In this document: positions 32,901 through 43,497 of the stretch, piece after piece
Layout of the letters: each line of letters begins with the position of its first letter
Numbering within the stretch: the stretch's first letter is position 1
NCBI GenBank assembly: GCA_029448655.1
Contig: JACCLO010000009.1
Span: 3,348,001 to 3,412,000, forward strand
DNA: 64,000 nucleotides
Direction: 5' to 3'
Source: Wolfiporia cocos
Lineage: Eukaryota; Basidiomycota; Agaricomycetes; Polyporales; Phaeolaceae
Position numbers and translations under genes: made by a program
Notes under the pieces: generated by a model
Seen by the model: only the letters and a program-made list of their open reading frames with translations
The model's database searches: none
Told to the model about the DNA's origin: nothing

Positions 32901-34330
32901 TACAAGTCCGAGTCCTTCAGGGTTTGTAGAACCCCTTTGGTAAGTCGCCGATGTTCCTCCATATCATTCCCGAAAATCAAGATGTCGTCTAGGTAGACAA
33001 CCACCTTGCCGGTCCGAATGAACGGTGCGAGGATAGAATTCATCATCGCTTGGAACGTTGCGGGGGCATTGCAGAAACCGAAATACATTACCGTTGCCTC
33101 GTATAGTCCACGGTGTGTTATAAACGCCGTCTTCCATTCATCACCTTCCTTGATGCGGACATTGTTATATCCCCATCTAAGGTCTATTTTGGTGAAGATG
33201 GTCGCATGGGACAATTGATCGATGAGATCATCAATCCGAGGTATCGGATAACGATTTTTTACGGTTATTTCGTTTAGCCTCCTGTAATCGACAACCATCC
33301 GCAGTCCTCCGTCCTTTTTGTGGACGAAGAAAACCGGGGATGCCATCGGACTTTCGGATGGTCGAATGTAGCCCTTCCGTAGTTCGGTGTCTATCCACTC
33401 ATCCAAGCTATTACGTTCTTGGGGAGACATTTTGTATGGTTTTACCGGGGGAGGAAGTTGCGCATCTGGTTCAAGCACTATGGCGTGATCCCAGGGCTTC
33501 CGTTCCGGCATCCTCTCTGACGCTTTTTGTGAGAACACCGTTGGCCCATACTCTTGGTATTGTTCGGGCACTAACGATCGCCATTTTTCAATGTTAATCG
33601 GTGGTGTGTTTTCCTCACGGTCGTCTGCTTCGTCGAGGTCTTTGTCAAGTACCTCGGCTACCAACTGTGTCAGCAGGTTCATTTCCTCGTCGTCAAGGGT
33701 TGCCACCCAAGCGATCAAAGGATTTTCGGGGTCCTCCTCTCCTAATATGTCCACGGGAGTGTCCCAAATCGAATTTACTTCGATGATTTCCTTTTCTGGG
33801 AGTTCAACTGCTTCCTCCTCAGAAGGGCGGTTACCCTTTTTTCTGGCGTAGGGTTGGTCGTGTGTACAGCGTGCATATTCCATTTCTCCTTTCCTCCAAT
33901 CAAAGGTAGGATTGTGGAGACGCAACCAGTCATAGCCAAGGATTAGGTCTGGTTCTAGGTGCATGACCGTCAGACCTATTTTTTCCTTGTGTGTGCCATG
34001 TTGCATGAATGCTTTTACTGATTGCGTTAAGCGGCCGGCGACGTTTTCTGTTCCGTCTGCGTTTGTAACCGTAATGGGAAACGCTAGTTTGTCGGTGACC
34101 AGCTTATGTTTATCGACCAATCGTTGTGATATGACCGATATGGTTGCACCGCTGTCGATTAAAGCCAGAGCCTGCACTTTTTGCCCATATACCCAGAGTG
34201 TTACTTCGACACGAAAAGATCGAGCGAAGTCGCGCGCATCGTTGCCAAAAATATGATACATTGACTCGAGTACACTCTTTACAGCGGGTACGGGACTAAA
34301 ATTACATGGGAGCACAAGTGGGCAGGTCAT
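29903..34330 (-). CDS. pol: A2 Pol: PR-RT-RNase H-IN-chromodomain-dUTPase
   Basis: 1475-residue polyprotein from minus-strand ATG 34330 (MTCPLVLP), overlapping the gag stop by one base (TGATG). Protease LIDSGAT has Asp59. RT has KKDGGLRMVVDYRRLNEIT, LRWGYNNV and catalytic YLDD at 446-449. RNase H has DASDFATGAVLSQ. The integrase HHCC zinc region is about 815-865, and the DDE core Asp/Asp/Glu is at about 893, 953 and 990 (TIDLI, SDRGTQF, GQTERVNQ). A GPF module lies near 1122 and a chromodomain at about 1182-1222 (WEVEAILDHRNRRGRWEYLI). A C-terminal dUTPase occupies about 1325-1475 with AIGYDLYAA, PRSGLAKKGIDV, GVIDHDYRGEV, GDRIAQLI and GTQGFGSTGR. All catalytic motifs appear intact, so it is potentially active. 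The chromodomain likely targets insertion to heterochromatin, and the dUTPase would keep dUTP out of cDNA. Confidence 0.96.
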   Translation of the reverse strand: MTCPLVLPCNFSPVPAVKSVLESMYHIFGNDARDFARSFRVEVTLWVYGQKVQALALIDSGATISVISQRLVDKHKLVTDKLAFPITVTNADGTENVAGRLTQSVKAFMQHGTHKEKIGLTVMHLEPDLILGYDWLRLHNPTFDWRKGEMEYARCTHDQPYARKKGNRPSEEEAVELPEKEIIEVNSIWDTPVDILGEEDPENPLIAWVATLDDEEMNLLTQLVAEVLDKDLDEADDREENTPPINIEKWRSLVPEQYQEYGPTVFSQKASERMPERKPWDHAIVLEPDAQLPPPVKPYKMSPQERNSLDEWIDTELRKGYIRPSESPMASPVFFVHKKDGGLRMVVDYRRLNEITVKNRYPIPRIDDLIDQLSHATIFTKIDLRWGYNNVRIKEGDEWKTAFITHRGLYEATVMYFGFCNAPATFQAMMNSILAPFIRTGKVVVYLDDILIFGNDMEEHRRLTKGVLQTLKDSDLYAKPEKCFFEQSSIEYLGMIISDGNIMMDPKKYAGVQDWPRPTKVKEVQAFLGFANFYRRFIEGFSKIAKPLTMLTKKSEAWHWDAEQENAFQTLKEAFTKAPVLRIPSHDQPFRVETDASDFATGAVLSQLDPTDKKFHPVAYYSKSLSAPERNYEIYDKEMLAVIRALEEWRHYLEGHPEKFEIWSDHLNLTYFKTAQKLTRRQARWALYLSRFNFQMKHKPGKTMLTADPLSRRPDHEEGVDLDNRDQVLLKPEWFEQEYMAMALDTSHATPQSEDESILREIRKALLDDKVTKDYKELLSSGPREFKKDLSEWNYEGGLLLRRGKVYVPATPADIRRQVVEYHHDHKSAGHFGRYKTYELLSRNYWWPGMFVYVKKYVDGCDTCQRMKNHPQKPYGPLQPLPVPSGPWEVVTIDLITQLPPSGMHDAIMVVVDRLTKRARFFPIENTFSTKDLATILYQKVYPLHGLPKQIVSDRGTQFASKLFGEWCTLLGIQRSMTTAYHPQADGQTERVNQILEQYLRCYINTYQKDNWSEFLPTAEFAYNNAASETTKESPFLVELGRHPIAGPSSFEPSRNKDLVEIANTRFSAQEKAKAAMKIAAERWSWYYDQKKQVVPFKVGDKVLVDVRSWQDTERSLAPRYIGPFRITEKLGPVTFKVYMDAQYRAYHPVFHASKLVMYKESTIEGQKSHPPAADRPMEMEDPEEWEVEAILDHRNRRGRWEYLIHWKGTGPAEDTWEIEEHLANAKEILDEYKAKYSALSTDPNQPLRRSTRLGGTRQTIAVFDPDSPDWDSDTCVWPDDWPQYRDDVDPTQPKVYYKRDPFTGQWVHSDVEFNEDLEIEVGVNGKLPTRGTTDAIGYDLYAAQDILINSWKSASVPTDIRIKVPYGTYGRIAPRSGLAKKGIDVLAGVIDHDYRGEVFVMLMNLTGDPYQVKKGDRIAQLICEVAITPEIQESMTKEKFEKEIRPHLHGSGPYNEQFNKPTKRGTQGFGSTGR

Positions 34331-36567
34331 CACATGTGCTCGGTGGGAAAACCCGAGGCAGAGCTTCCGTAGATGCCCAGGGTGTTTGCGGAGTCGGCTA
34401 TCCGCTTGCGAAGCCAGGGCAGATGTGTCCTGATGGAGTCGCCCGACGGTGTAGGCGCAGTCGAAGTCGAACCAGTCGACTGGGTCTGGACGGGGCTGGT
34501 GCTTTCTGCCGATCGCACCGGGCTTCCGCTTTGCTCCTCATCGCTGATGCGCGTAGTGGGGGCCAGAGGAACCACCTCTGGTTGTTTCGGAACGTTGGTC
34601 CGGATGGTCCCTACGGTGGCTTGGGGGGACTCATCTTCATCGTCAGTCACCAGTTCCTGGGTGCTGACAATTCGGACCTTGTATTTTTTCTTCGGGTCCA
34701 ATTTCTTCTGGCCCGACTGTTGCGTTCCGCTCGACGAGCCTGTCGGCTTCGTCGTTCCGCTTCCACTACTGGCCGGCTTGGCTTCCTTCGGCTTGTTCTT
34801 AGGGTTCTCAGGACAGTCGCCCCATTTGTGTTGTCCGGGGTGCTTGCGACAGTCCTTCCCGTAAGAGCCAGTTTCCTTTGCCTTGCCTTTGCCTTTGTCA
34901 TCAGCCTTGGCAGGCTTTGACGTAGCCTTGTCGGCGGTCTTGGCAGACCCCGACGACTCCTTCCTTTTTTCTTCCTCAAAGATCTTGCCTTTGAGCTTGT
35001 CTGGGTACTGCCTCTTGTAGAGGTCAATGGCCATATCCAGGTATATTTCCCAGTCGGTCGGCATTGTGAAGCCGGGTACCGATTCCAAGGTGGCGAGGGT
35101 CTCTCGCACCTTTTCCGGGAGGATCCGTTTGATGTGACTGAACAACGTTTTGTTGTCAGTCTCGGCCAGGCGAGCCAGGGTCCTGAGCTTCTGTGCCCAA
35201 GAGAAGAAGTCCGATTGGAGCTTCTTTTTCCCTTCGTCTCCGAAGTACCCTTCAATCTCTTTTTCGGCAATCTCCTTGTCCGTCTTCTTGCCGTACACCT
35301 TCTCAATCGTTTCCGCAAACGTTTTCCAGGTGTGCCCCGAGGCTTGTCCGGCGGCGATTTTATCAACTACCGGTGACATGTACTGGTAGGCCTCGCCCGT
35401 AAGCCGTAGCAGGGCTTGGCGAACCTTGTCTTCCTCGAGGGTCACCTTGGCGTCTGCGAAATACATGCCCATTTTTTGGATCCACTCTTTCGAAGAGATG
35501 GAGTCCTTGGGGCCCGAGAATTTTGGCGGCTGAGTCGGTTTGGTCTGTTGGAAGTTGACCGTTGTGGCTGCTGCTGTCGCGGCTGCCGGTGTGTTTTTTA
35601 GAGCGGTTAACTCCGCTTCGAGTTGGTCAATTCTATTAATTAGTGCCGTGACCTGGGCACCGCTGGATCCCGCGGTTGGGACTGCCGGACGCTTTTGTAG
35701 TACTGCGATGTCTTTTTCTATGCGGACGAACCGATTTTCGGAAAGGGTGTCCAATTGTTGCCGCAAACTCTCTGCTTCCTCTAGTGCTTCTATTCTATTT
35801 TGAAGCACCTGGTTGTGACTCCGAATCTGGTTGGTTTTGTTCCAGACCATTTCTAGATCCGTGTCTACCCGGCTTTTATAGGCCGCGAGGTTGCTGTAGA
35901 GATGGTTCTTGGCTTGGTACAGCGCCTCTCTGTAAGCTTCTTTTCCCACCTGCAGAACTTCGTCTGAGGCGGCCACTTCCAGAGTGCGCTGCAACCTTCC
36001 CATCAATTCGTTTTCGCTTTTTTCCGGTTGCGCGACTATTTCCAGGGGTCTCCTTTCATAGGAGGGGAGGAGATCAGGGAGCGATCCAAAGAGGGGCTCC
36101 GTGTTGACTGGTTCCTCCGGCCGTGGAGTCTCGCTGCCTTCGGGGGTGATGACTGCTCGGCGTGCGGGTGTTTCCGGGTTGAAGAGCCTGGCGGCTCTTG
36201 TGCGTGGCGACGCTTCTTCCTGGGAGTACCAGTGGACGTCACCGTACAGGACTATGAGGTCCGACAGGGGGATGGCGGTGCAGTAATTGTCCCACCTCCA
36301 CCACGAGATGTGGTTCCTGGTCGAATCTTCCCCGTAGTACTTGATGTACGCCGTATGGTTTACATTCAGGAATGGGCGCACATGCGCCGGAATTGAGTTA
36401 AAGGAGGTGACACTCCCCCTAACTCTGATGCCGAATACGACTCGCAGGTAGTCCATCAAGCAGGTCTGCTCTCCGGGCCATGCATGCTTGCCGACGGCGG
36501 GGCGGTAGGCCGTAGCCACCTTGTGGGTGTTGTACAAAGCGCCTTGGACGATTGTGTAAGACACCAT
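34330..36567 (-). CDS. gag: A2 Gag
   Basis: 745 residues from ATG 36567 (MVSYTIVQG); codons upstream to 36621 are open but lack an ATG. Forms the particle shell and binds RNA. A coiled coil lies at about 190-310, with an Ala/Thr linker after it. The capsid-like Retrotrans_gag domain is about 360-530. The Cys-His-His-Cys zinc motif lies at about 573-585. The tail contains VPLAPTTRISDEE and the conserved end LGIYGSSASGFPTEHM. The stop TGA overlaps the pol ATG as TGATG, suggesting coupled termination-reinitiation rather than ribosomal frameshifting. Confidence 0.94.
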   Translation of the reverse strand: MVSYTIVQGALYNTHKVATAYRPAVGKHAWPGEQTCLMDYLRVVFGIRVRGSVTSFNSIPAHVRPFLNVNHTAYIKYYGEDSTRNHISWWRWDNYCTAIPLSDLIVLYGDVHWYSQEEASPRTRAARLFNPETPARRAVITPEGSETPRPEEPVNTEPLFGSLPDLLPSYERRPLEIVAQPEKSENELMGRLQRTLEVAASDEVLQVGKEAYREALYQAKNHLYSNLAAYKSRVDTDLEMVWNKTNQIRSHNQVLQNRIEALEEAESLRQQLDTLSENRFVRIEKDIAVLQKRPAVPTAGSSGAQVTALINRIDQLEAELTALKNTPAAATAAATTVNFQQTKPTQPPKFSGPKDSISSKEWIQKMGMYFADAKVTLEEDKVRQALLRLTGEAYQYMSPVVDKIAAGQASGHTWKTFAETIEKVYGKKTDKEIAEKEIEGYFGDEGKKKLQSDFFSWAQKLRTLARLAETDNKTLFSHIKRILPEKVRETLATLESVPGFTMPTDWEIYLDMAIDLYKRQYPDKLKGKIFEEEKRKESSGSAKTADKATSKPAKADDKGKGKAKETGSYGKDCRKHPGQHKWGDCPENPKNKPKEAKPASSGSGTTKPTGSSSGTQQSGQKKLDPKKKYKVRIVSTQELVTDDEDESPQATVGTIRTNVPKQPEVVPLAPTTRISDEEQSGSPVRSAESTSPVQTQSTGSTSTAPTPSGDSIRTHLPWLRKRIADSANTLGIYGSSASGFPTEHM

Positions 36568-36719
36568 TGCTGGACAGTATTCGTCAGCTTGAGTTATTTT
36601 CTTCCTTAAACGATAATTCAAGAAAAGAGTGCCTTTTCAGGACTTAAATGCCTTTTCAGGACTTTTCGCAATCAATGCCATGCACCAGAAAAGAATGCCT
36701 TTTCAGGACTTTCTATCTA

Positions 36720-37535
36720 CTACAATTTGGGTTTGCCGAGGTTGAAGTTGAGACCGCTATGTACTAAATGTGTCTTTAAGTACGTTACGTGCTGTTTCAC
36801 GTCTAGATCTCCAAAAACGTGCTCCACCCTCCTGAGATATTTTTCGAGGCGGCGGAGGTCTTCGTTCTTCATGGAGTCCTGACGGACCCTTTGCTCCAGG
36901 TGTGTGGAGAGATCGTCGAAGTCGGTGATGAGGGTGGTGAATTTTGCTATGATGGGGGCCGTGGTGGTTGCGTCGGGAACTTTTCATAGGCGGAAAAGAT
37001 TCTTGTGGGCGGCGTTCATCTGTTTGTCGACGTCCAAGAACCAGTCCCACTTTTTTTCCGTGCAATGGACGTCCCTGGGGTTCGCAAGACCCCGTTTCTC
37101 GACCCACTCGGCTGGCATCCTAAGCTCCTCCACTCTCTCTAACAGCGACTTCTTTGGGGGCTCAATTCGCTCCCGAAGACTCCTCACCATCCTCTCTTCC
37201 TCAACCCTCTTCCTGGCTGCCTCGGCGATTAGCTGATCCAGGCTCTGTTTCTGGATCCGAGCCTCGAGCTTCTCCCTCTGTCGGAGAAGCTTGTTGAGCT
37301 TCTTCCGCCTGATGTCGTCGAGGGCAGCCTCGTGGTTGACCCTTCGGATCTCCTCCGGGTCGGGGTTCGGCTTCTTGTAGAAGACGTCTTTGCCCTTTCG
37401 GGACTTTCCTCGCTTTGGGGCTGTGACCGCGGAGATGCGGTCTTCGAGCGATTTAGAGGCGGCAATATGCCATTCCTCGCGCTCCCCCGTAGCGGCGTTT
37501 CTCGGAGTAACCGTGAAACGTGGTGCTTTCGGCAT
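36720..37535 (-). pseudogene. A2 ORF1 with one nonsense codon
   Basis: Same 272-codon length as A1 ORF1 and near identical. A TGG-to-TGA change at 36986-36984 stops translation after residue 183 (...AAHKNLFRL), removing the C-terminal helical third. All codons beyond remain in frame to the normal TAG at 36722-36720. Gag and Pol of A2 are intact. So either the mutation followed insertion, or ORF1 is dispensable in cis, or readthrough occurs. Confidence 0.85.
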
Positions 37536-38241
37536 GACTACGTAAAAAGAAGTCTAAGTAAGCTATTCTAGTGGAAATCACGCGGTCTTCTGTCGGGGCT
37601 TATCGTCGCTTCTTGATGTGTCGTGCGCTTATCCTCCGGCGTCAATGGGCGCTCCGCCCTCGACCGGAGTTAGTGTCGGCGACTGGCTGGCGTCTCTCTC
37701 ACGCTACCAGGTGGGGGATACAGCAGGTCGTCTTCCCTTGACGCCTGGGAGTGCAGGATTTGGGGTATTACACCCCGCATGTGCCCACGCCTCACTCCAG
37801 TTAGGTGGCTGCCAGTGTTTAAACCAAACCCATGCCCTGAGGGACTTAGAGGGCGCCAAGGCCAGAACTCTATCGTTCTGAAGCCGTATCGGCAGGCGGT
37901 TCTAGGCAGGGCAAGCTCGTGCCCACCATCCCAACTCTAAATAGAGTGGCCCCTGTGCGCCTGGGGATAGGCGAGAAGGTCGTCTCCGGCCCGGTCAAGA
38001 AGGTTACACCGTTGCCATCGATTCCCAACATGTGGGGAAAGGCTTGGCAGCCAGTCCCCTGGTTCCGCTTAAGCCTACGGTCCGGCTATTTGCCCGAAGG
38101 CGGTGAATCCCCCAGAGCCCACTAAGGATACCCCGCTGCCTGGCGGCGAGCAGGGGTGCGCAGACGGCGACGAAAAACCCCTAAGAAGAAAAAATCCCAG
38201 ACCCTCAAAGAGGGCGGGGGCGAAAGCGAGTTCTATTCATA
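37536..38241 (-). other. A2 5' leader with PBS
   Basis: Colinear with the A1 and A4 leaders. The PBS lies next to the LTR (plus strand AGTTCTATTCAT at 38229-38240). A GGGGT/ACCCC hairpin occurs near 37765. No gene. Confidence 0.75.
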
Positions 38242-38868
38242 TAACACAAGATAACAACTTACTAGTAATGTTCTTGAGTGGTTTGCTGGTTAGGCGAAGG
38301 AGTAAGTAGATGTTAAGCAGGATACAACACTGAGTGTTACTCGATAGTATGAATGCAATGAATAGAACTGAGGCAATAGGCGCTCAGCAAGTCCAGTATA
38401 TATACATGATAAATAAGACTCCTAACAGTCTTATTAGATAATACTAGTAGTCCGTATTCGTATGTACAAGTCCCCAGGTACCTAAGTACTTAGTAATATA
38501 CGATAAATACATATGCCGATCAAAACCGGGATATAGAAAGGCGGCGTAGGCCGCACGAATGGCGTTTTGCGCTCTTGTCATTACAAAGACGGGGCGTGAC
38601 CAAGGCCCGGTCCGCTGACGTTTATACGCTGACTGCTTCCGGACGGAATGTCCGATTGGCTGGAACTAGACATGTGACTGATGGTAACTACTAGTGATAA
38701 GATAAGACCGTCGTTACGGGAGATAACGCGGCCATCATTCGGCACGTATGTAACCGTAAACTTATGAACCAGATAAGCTAGTTATTGGTCTAGAAAATCA
38801 TAGATAATTCGTAGAATTGCCGGAAAAATAGTAAGAAATATAGGGAAACTAGGAGAATTCTTGTGACA
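38242..38868 (-). repeat. 5' LTR of A2
   Basis: Inverted LTR-A, 627 bp, ending TTCTTGTGACA at 38868. Followed by TSD CCGAA, after which A1 gag resumes. Confidence 0.95.
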
Positions 38869-38873
38869 CCGAA

Positions 38874-39234
38874 GAAAAAATACAAGGTCCGAATCGTCAG
38901 CACCCAGGAACTGGTAACTGACGACGAAGACGAGTCCCCCCAAGCCACCGTAGGGACCATCCGGATCAACGTTCCGAAGCAACCAGAGGTGGTTCCTCTG
39001 GCCCCCACTACGCGCATCAGCGATGAGGAGAAAAGCGGGAGCCCGGTGCAATCGGCAGAAAGCACCAGCCCCGTCCAGACCCAGTCGACTGGTTCGACTT
39101 CGACTGCGCCTACACCGTCGGGCGACTCCATCAGGACACATCTGCCCTGGCTTCGCAAGCGGATAGCCGACTCCGCAAATACCCTGGGCATCTACGGAAG
39201 CTCTGCCTCGGGTTTTCCCACCGAGCACATGTGA
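38874..39234 (+). CDS. gag: A1 Gag, part 2 (C-terminal 120 codons)
   Basis: Resumes after A2 with KKKYKVRIVSTQELVTDDED and continues through VPLAPTTRISDEE to the conserved end FPTEHM and TGA at 39232-39234. The frame is unbroken when A2 and one TSD are left out. The TGATG overlap with pol is retained. Confidence 0.9.
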
Positions 39235-42200
39235 TGACCTGCCCACTTGTGCTCCCGTGTAATTTTAGTCCCGTACCCGCTGTAAAGAGTGAGAAAACGT
39301 CGCCGGCCGCTTAACGCGATCAGTAAAAGCATTCATGCAACATGGCACACACAAGGAAAAAATAGGTCTGACGGTCATGCACCTAGAACCAGACCTAATC
39401 CTTGGCTATGACTGGTTGCGTCTCCACAATCCTACCTTTGATTGGAGGAAAGGAGAAATGGAATATGCACGCTGTACACACGACCAACCCTACGCCAGAA
39501 AAAAGGGTAACCGCCCTTCGGAGGAGGAAGCAGTTGAACTCCCAGAAAAGGAAATCATCGAAGTAAATTCGATTTGGGACACTCCCGTGGACATACTAGG
39601 AGAGGAGGACCCCGAAAATCCTTTGATCGCTTGGGTGTCAACCCTTGACGACGAGGAAATGAACCTGCTGACACAGTTGGTAGCCGAGGTACTTGACAAA
39701 GACCTCGACGAAGCAGACGACCTGTGAGGAAAACACACCACCGATTGACATGGAAAAATGGCGATTGTTAGTGCCCGAACAATACCAAGAGTATGGGCCA
39801 ACGGTGTTCTCACAAAAGGCGTCAGAGAGGATGCCGGAACGGAAGCCCTGGGATCACGCCATAGTGCTTGAACCAGATGCGCAGCTTCCTCCCCCGGTAA
39901 AACCATACAAAATGTCTCCCCAAGAGCGTAACTAGCTTGGATGAGTGGATAGACACCGAAATACGGAAGGGCTACATTCGACCATCCGAAAGTCCGATGG
40001 CATCCCCGGTCTTCTTCGTCCACAAAAAGGACGGAGGACTGCGGATGGTTGTCGATTACAGGAGGCTAAACGAAATAACCGTAAAAAATCGTTATCCGAT
40101 ACCTCGGATTGATGACCTCATCGATCAATTGTCCCATGCGACCATCTTCACCAAAATAGACCTTAGATGGGGATATAACAATGTCCGCATCAAGGAAGGT
40201 GATGAATGGAAGACGGCGTTTATAACACACCGTGGACTATACGAGGCAACGGTAATGTATTTCGGTTTCTGCAATGCCCCCGCAACGTTCCAAGCGATGA
40301 TGAATTCTATCCTCGCACCGTTCATTCGGACCGGCAAGGTGGTTGTCTACCTAGACGACATCTTGATTTTCGGGAATGATATGGAGGAACATCGGCGACT
40401 TACCAAAGGGGTTCTACAAACCCTGAAGGACTCGGACTTGTATGCGAAGCCCGAAAAGTGCTTCTTCGAACAGTCTTCCATCGAATACCTAGGAATGATC
40501 ATATCCGACGGTAACATCATGATGGATCCGAAGAAGTACGCCGGAGTTCAGGACTGGCCTAGACCTACTAAGGTTAAAGAGGTTCAAGCCTTCCTTGGAT
40601 TTGCCAACTTCTACAGGCGATTCATAGAAGGCTTCTCAAAAATAGCCAAACCACTCACCATGCTGACCAAGAAGTCAGAAGCTTGGCATTGGGACGCCGA
40701 GCAGGAAAATGCCTTCCAAACCCTAAAGGAAGCATTTACCAAAGCGCCCGTGCTTCGAATTCCGTCGCACGATCAGCCCTTCCGCGTAGAAACAGATGCA
40801 TCAGACTTCGCTACCGGAGCAGTACTATCTCAGTTAGATCCTACGGATAAAAAATTCCACCCCGTGGCGTACTATAGCAAGTCGCTAAGTGCCCCGGAAA
40901 GGAACTACGAGATCTACGACAAGGAAATGTTGGCTGTCATCAGGGCTCTAGAGGAGTGGAGACACTATCTAGAGGGACACCCTGAAAAATTCGAGATATG
41001 GTCGGATCATCTAAACCTGACCTATTTCAAAACGGCGCAAAAACTGACGAGACGACAAGCCCGTTGGGCACTGTACCTCTCACGCTTCCACTTCCAAATG
41101 AAGCACAAACCTGGCAAAACAATGCTAACCGCGGATCCTCTGTCCAGGCGGCCAGACCATGAGGAGGGGGTGGATCTCGATAATCGCGATCAGGTTCTTC
41201 TGAAACCTGAGTGGTTCGAGCAAGAGTACATGGCAATGGCTCTTGATACCTCCCATGCTACCCCACAATCGGAAGATGAATCGATACTCCGAGAGATTCG
41301 CAAAGCGTTGCTAGACGACAAGGTCACAAAAGACTACAAGGAGCTGCTCTCATCCGGCCCTCGTGAATTCAAAAAAGACCTATCAGAATGGAACTACGAA
41401 GGAGGGCTACTCCTCCGAAGAGGCAAAGTCTACGTTCCAGCTACACCAGCGGATATCAGACGGCAAGTGGTCGAGTATCATCACGATCACAAGTCAGCTG
41501 GGCATTTCGGACGTTACAAAACGTACGAATTGCTAAGCCGCAACTATTGGTGGCCCGGAATGTTCGTTTACGTCAAAAAATACGTAGACGGATGTGACAC
41601 ATGCCAACGTATGAAGAACCACCCGCAGAAGCCGTACGGCCCCCTGCAACCCTTACCGGTGCCGTCAGGCCCGTGGGAAGTGGTGACAATAGACCTGATT
41701 ACTCAGCTACCCCCATCGGGAATGCATGACGCGATCATGGTCGTAGTGGATCGGTTGACCAAAAGAGCAAGGTTTTTCCCTATAGAAAACACCTTCTCAA
41801 CGAAAGACCTAGCTACGATACTCTATCAAAAGGTGTATCCCTTACATGGGTTGCCGAAACAGATAGTATCGGACAGAGGGACACAATTCGCCTCAAAACT
41901 ATTTGGTGAATGGTGCACCCTGCTGGGAATTCAAAGGTCGATGACTACTGCGTACCATCCACAGGCAGACGGACAAACCGAACGAGTGAATCAAATACTC
42001 GAACAGTATCTACGGTGCTACATAAACACGTACCAAAAAGATAACTGGTCGGAGTTCCTGCCAACAGCGGAATTCGCGTACAATAATGCAGCTAGCGAAA
42101 CTACCAAGGAATCCCCATTCCTGGTGGAATTAGGTCGTCATCCTATTGCAGGACCAAGCAGTTTCGAACCAAGTCGAAACAAAGACTTAGTAGAAATTGC

Positions 42201-43441
42201 GAACACACGGTTCTCTGCACAAGAGAAAGCTAAGGCAGCGATGAAAATTGCAGCCGAAAGATGGTCCTGGTACTATGACCAAAAGAAGCAAATCGTTCCC
42301 TTCAAAGTGGGCGACAAAGTACTCGTGGACGTGCGAAGCTGGCAAGACACCGAAAGAAGTCTAGCCCCTCGCTACATCGGCCCATTCCGAATCACGGAGA
42401 AATTGGGACCGGTAACGTTCAAGGTGTACATGGATGCACAATATAGGGCTTACCACCCTGTGTTCCATGCTTCAAAATTGGTCATGTACAAGGAATCCAC
42501 CATCGAAGGTCAGAAAAGTTACCCTCCAGCGGCCGACAGGCCAACGGAAATAGAAGACCCGGAAGAATGGGAAGTGGAAGCCATTCTCGACCATCGTAAC
42601 CGACGCGGCCGGTGGGAATACCTTATCCATTGGAAAGGCACCGGACCTGCGGAAGACACATGGGAAATCGAGGAACATCTGGCTAACGCTAAGGAGATAC
42701 TTGGACGAGTACAAGGCAAAATATTCAGCCCTTAGTACCGACCCAAATCAACCCCTTCGCCGATCAACTAGACTCGGCGGAACACGGCAAACGATAGCCG
42801 TCTTCGACCCTGATTCACCAGATTGGGATTCGGACACATGTGTCTGGCCCGATGACTGGCCCCAATATCGAGACGATGTTGATCCTACACAACCGAAAGT
42901 GTACTACAAGCGCGATCCCTTTACAGGGCAATGGGTACATTCCGATGTTGAGTTCAACGAAGACTTAGAAATCGAAGTAGGAGTCAATGGCAAACTACCG
43001 ACCAGGGGAACAACCGATGCGATCGGCTACGATCTATACGCCGCGCAGGATATCCTAATCAATTCATGGAAATCCGCTTCGGTCCCCACAGACATTCGTA
43101 TCAAAGTTCCTTATGGGACATACGGTCGGATAGCGCCAAGGTCTGGACTTGCGAAAAAGGGCATCGATGTCCTCGCAGGAGTAATAGACCATGACTACCG
43201 CGGAGAAGTCTTTGTCATGTTGATGAATCTCACCGGAGACCCGTACCAAGTAAAGAAAGGCGACCGAATTGCTCAGCTAATTTGCGAAGTAGCAATCACG
43301 CCCGAAATACAGGAATCCATGACCAAGGAGAAATTCGAAAAAGAAATTCGACCTTACCTACATGGAAGTGGGCCCTACAACGAGCAGTTCAACAAACCAA
43401 CCAAGCGCGGTACACAAGGTTTTGGATCGACAGGACGATAA
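39234..43441 (+). pseudogene. pol: A1 Pol, defective
   Basis: Same domain order as A2 Pol but broken. At about 39291 a 223-bp deletion relative to A2 removes the region with the protease DSGAT active site and shifts the frame. Single-base insertions relative to A2 and A3 occur near 39724 (GACGACCTGTGAGG), 39936 (GTAACTAGCTT) and 42702 (GATACTTGGACG). RT YLDD, RNase H, integrase DDE and chromodomain are readable in 39937-42735. The dUTPase with all five motifs is readable in 42701-43441. Decay after insertion, or assembly errors for the 1-nt indels, would explain it. Confidence 0.9.
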
Positions 43442-43497
43442 AAGTAGAAAAATCGTAAAGTCTAACCCTTCAATGGGCTCTAGCACCATTTCTACTC

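Larger units (their letters stand above)
29193..38868 (-). mobile_element. Ty3/Gypsy element A2, inverted in A1 gag, TSD CCGAA
   Basis: Complete 9676-bp family A element in minus orientation, flanked by CCGAA at 29188-29192 and 38869-38873. Gag (745 aa) and Pol (1475 aa) are uninterrupted; ORF1 has one nonsense codon. Its LTRs (29193-29812 and 38242-38868) differ mainly by single-base indels near the 3' end. It is the best template here for the family A coding plan. Confidence 0.96.

Noticed and set aside
34331..34333. GTG at 34333 (and 61829) as the pol start
   Set aside because: The next codon is an ATG that forms the conserved TGATG overlap with the gag stop in all three copies.
34306..34920. 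Long antisense frames over gag and pol (for example 34306-34920, 61802-62452, 28507-29208)
   Set aside because: They mirror the GC-rich coding strand of Gag or Pol, recur in every copy as shadows and show no domain.
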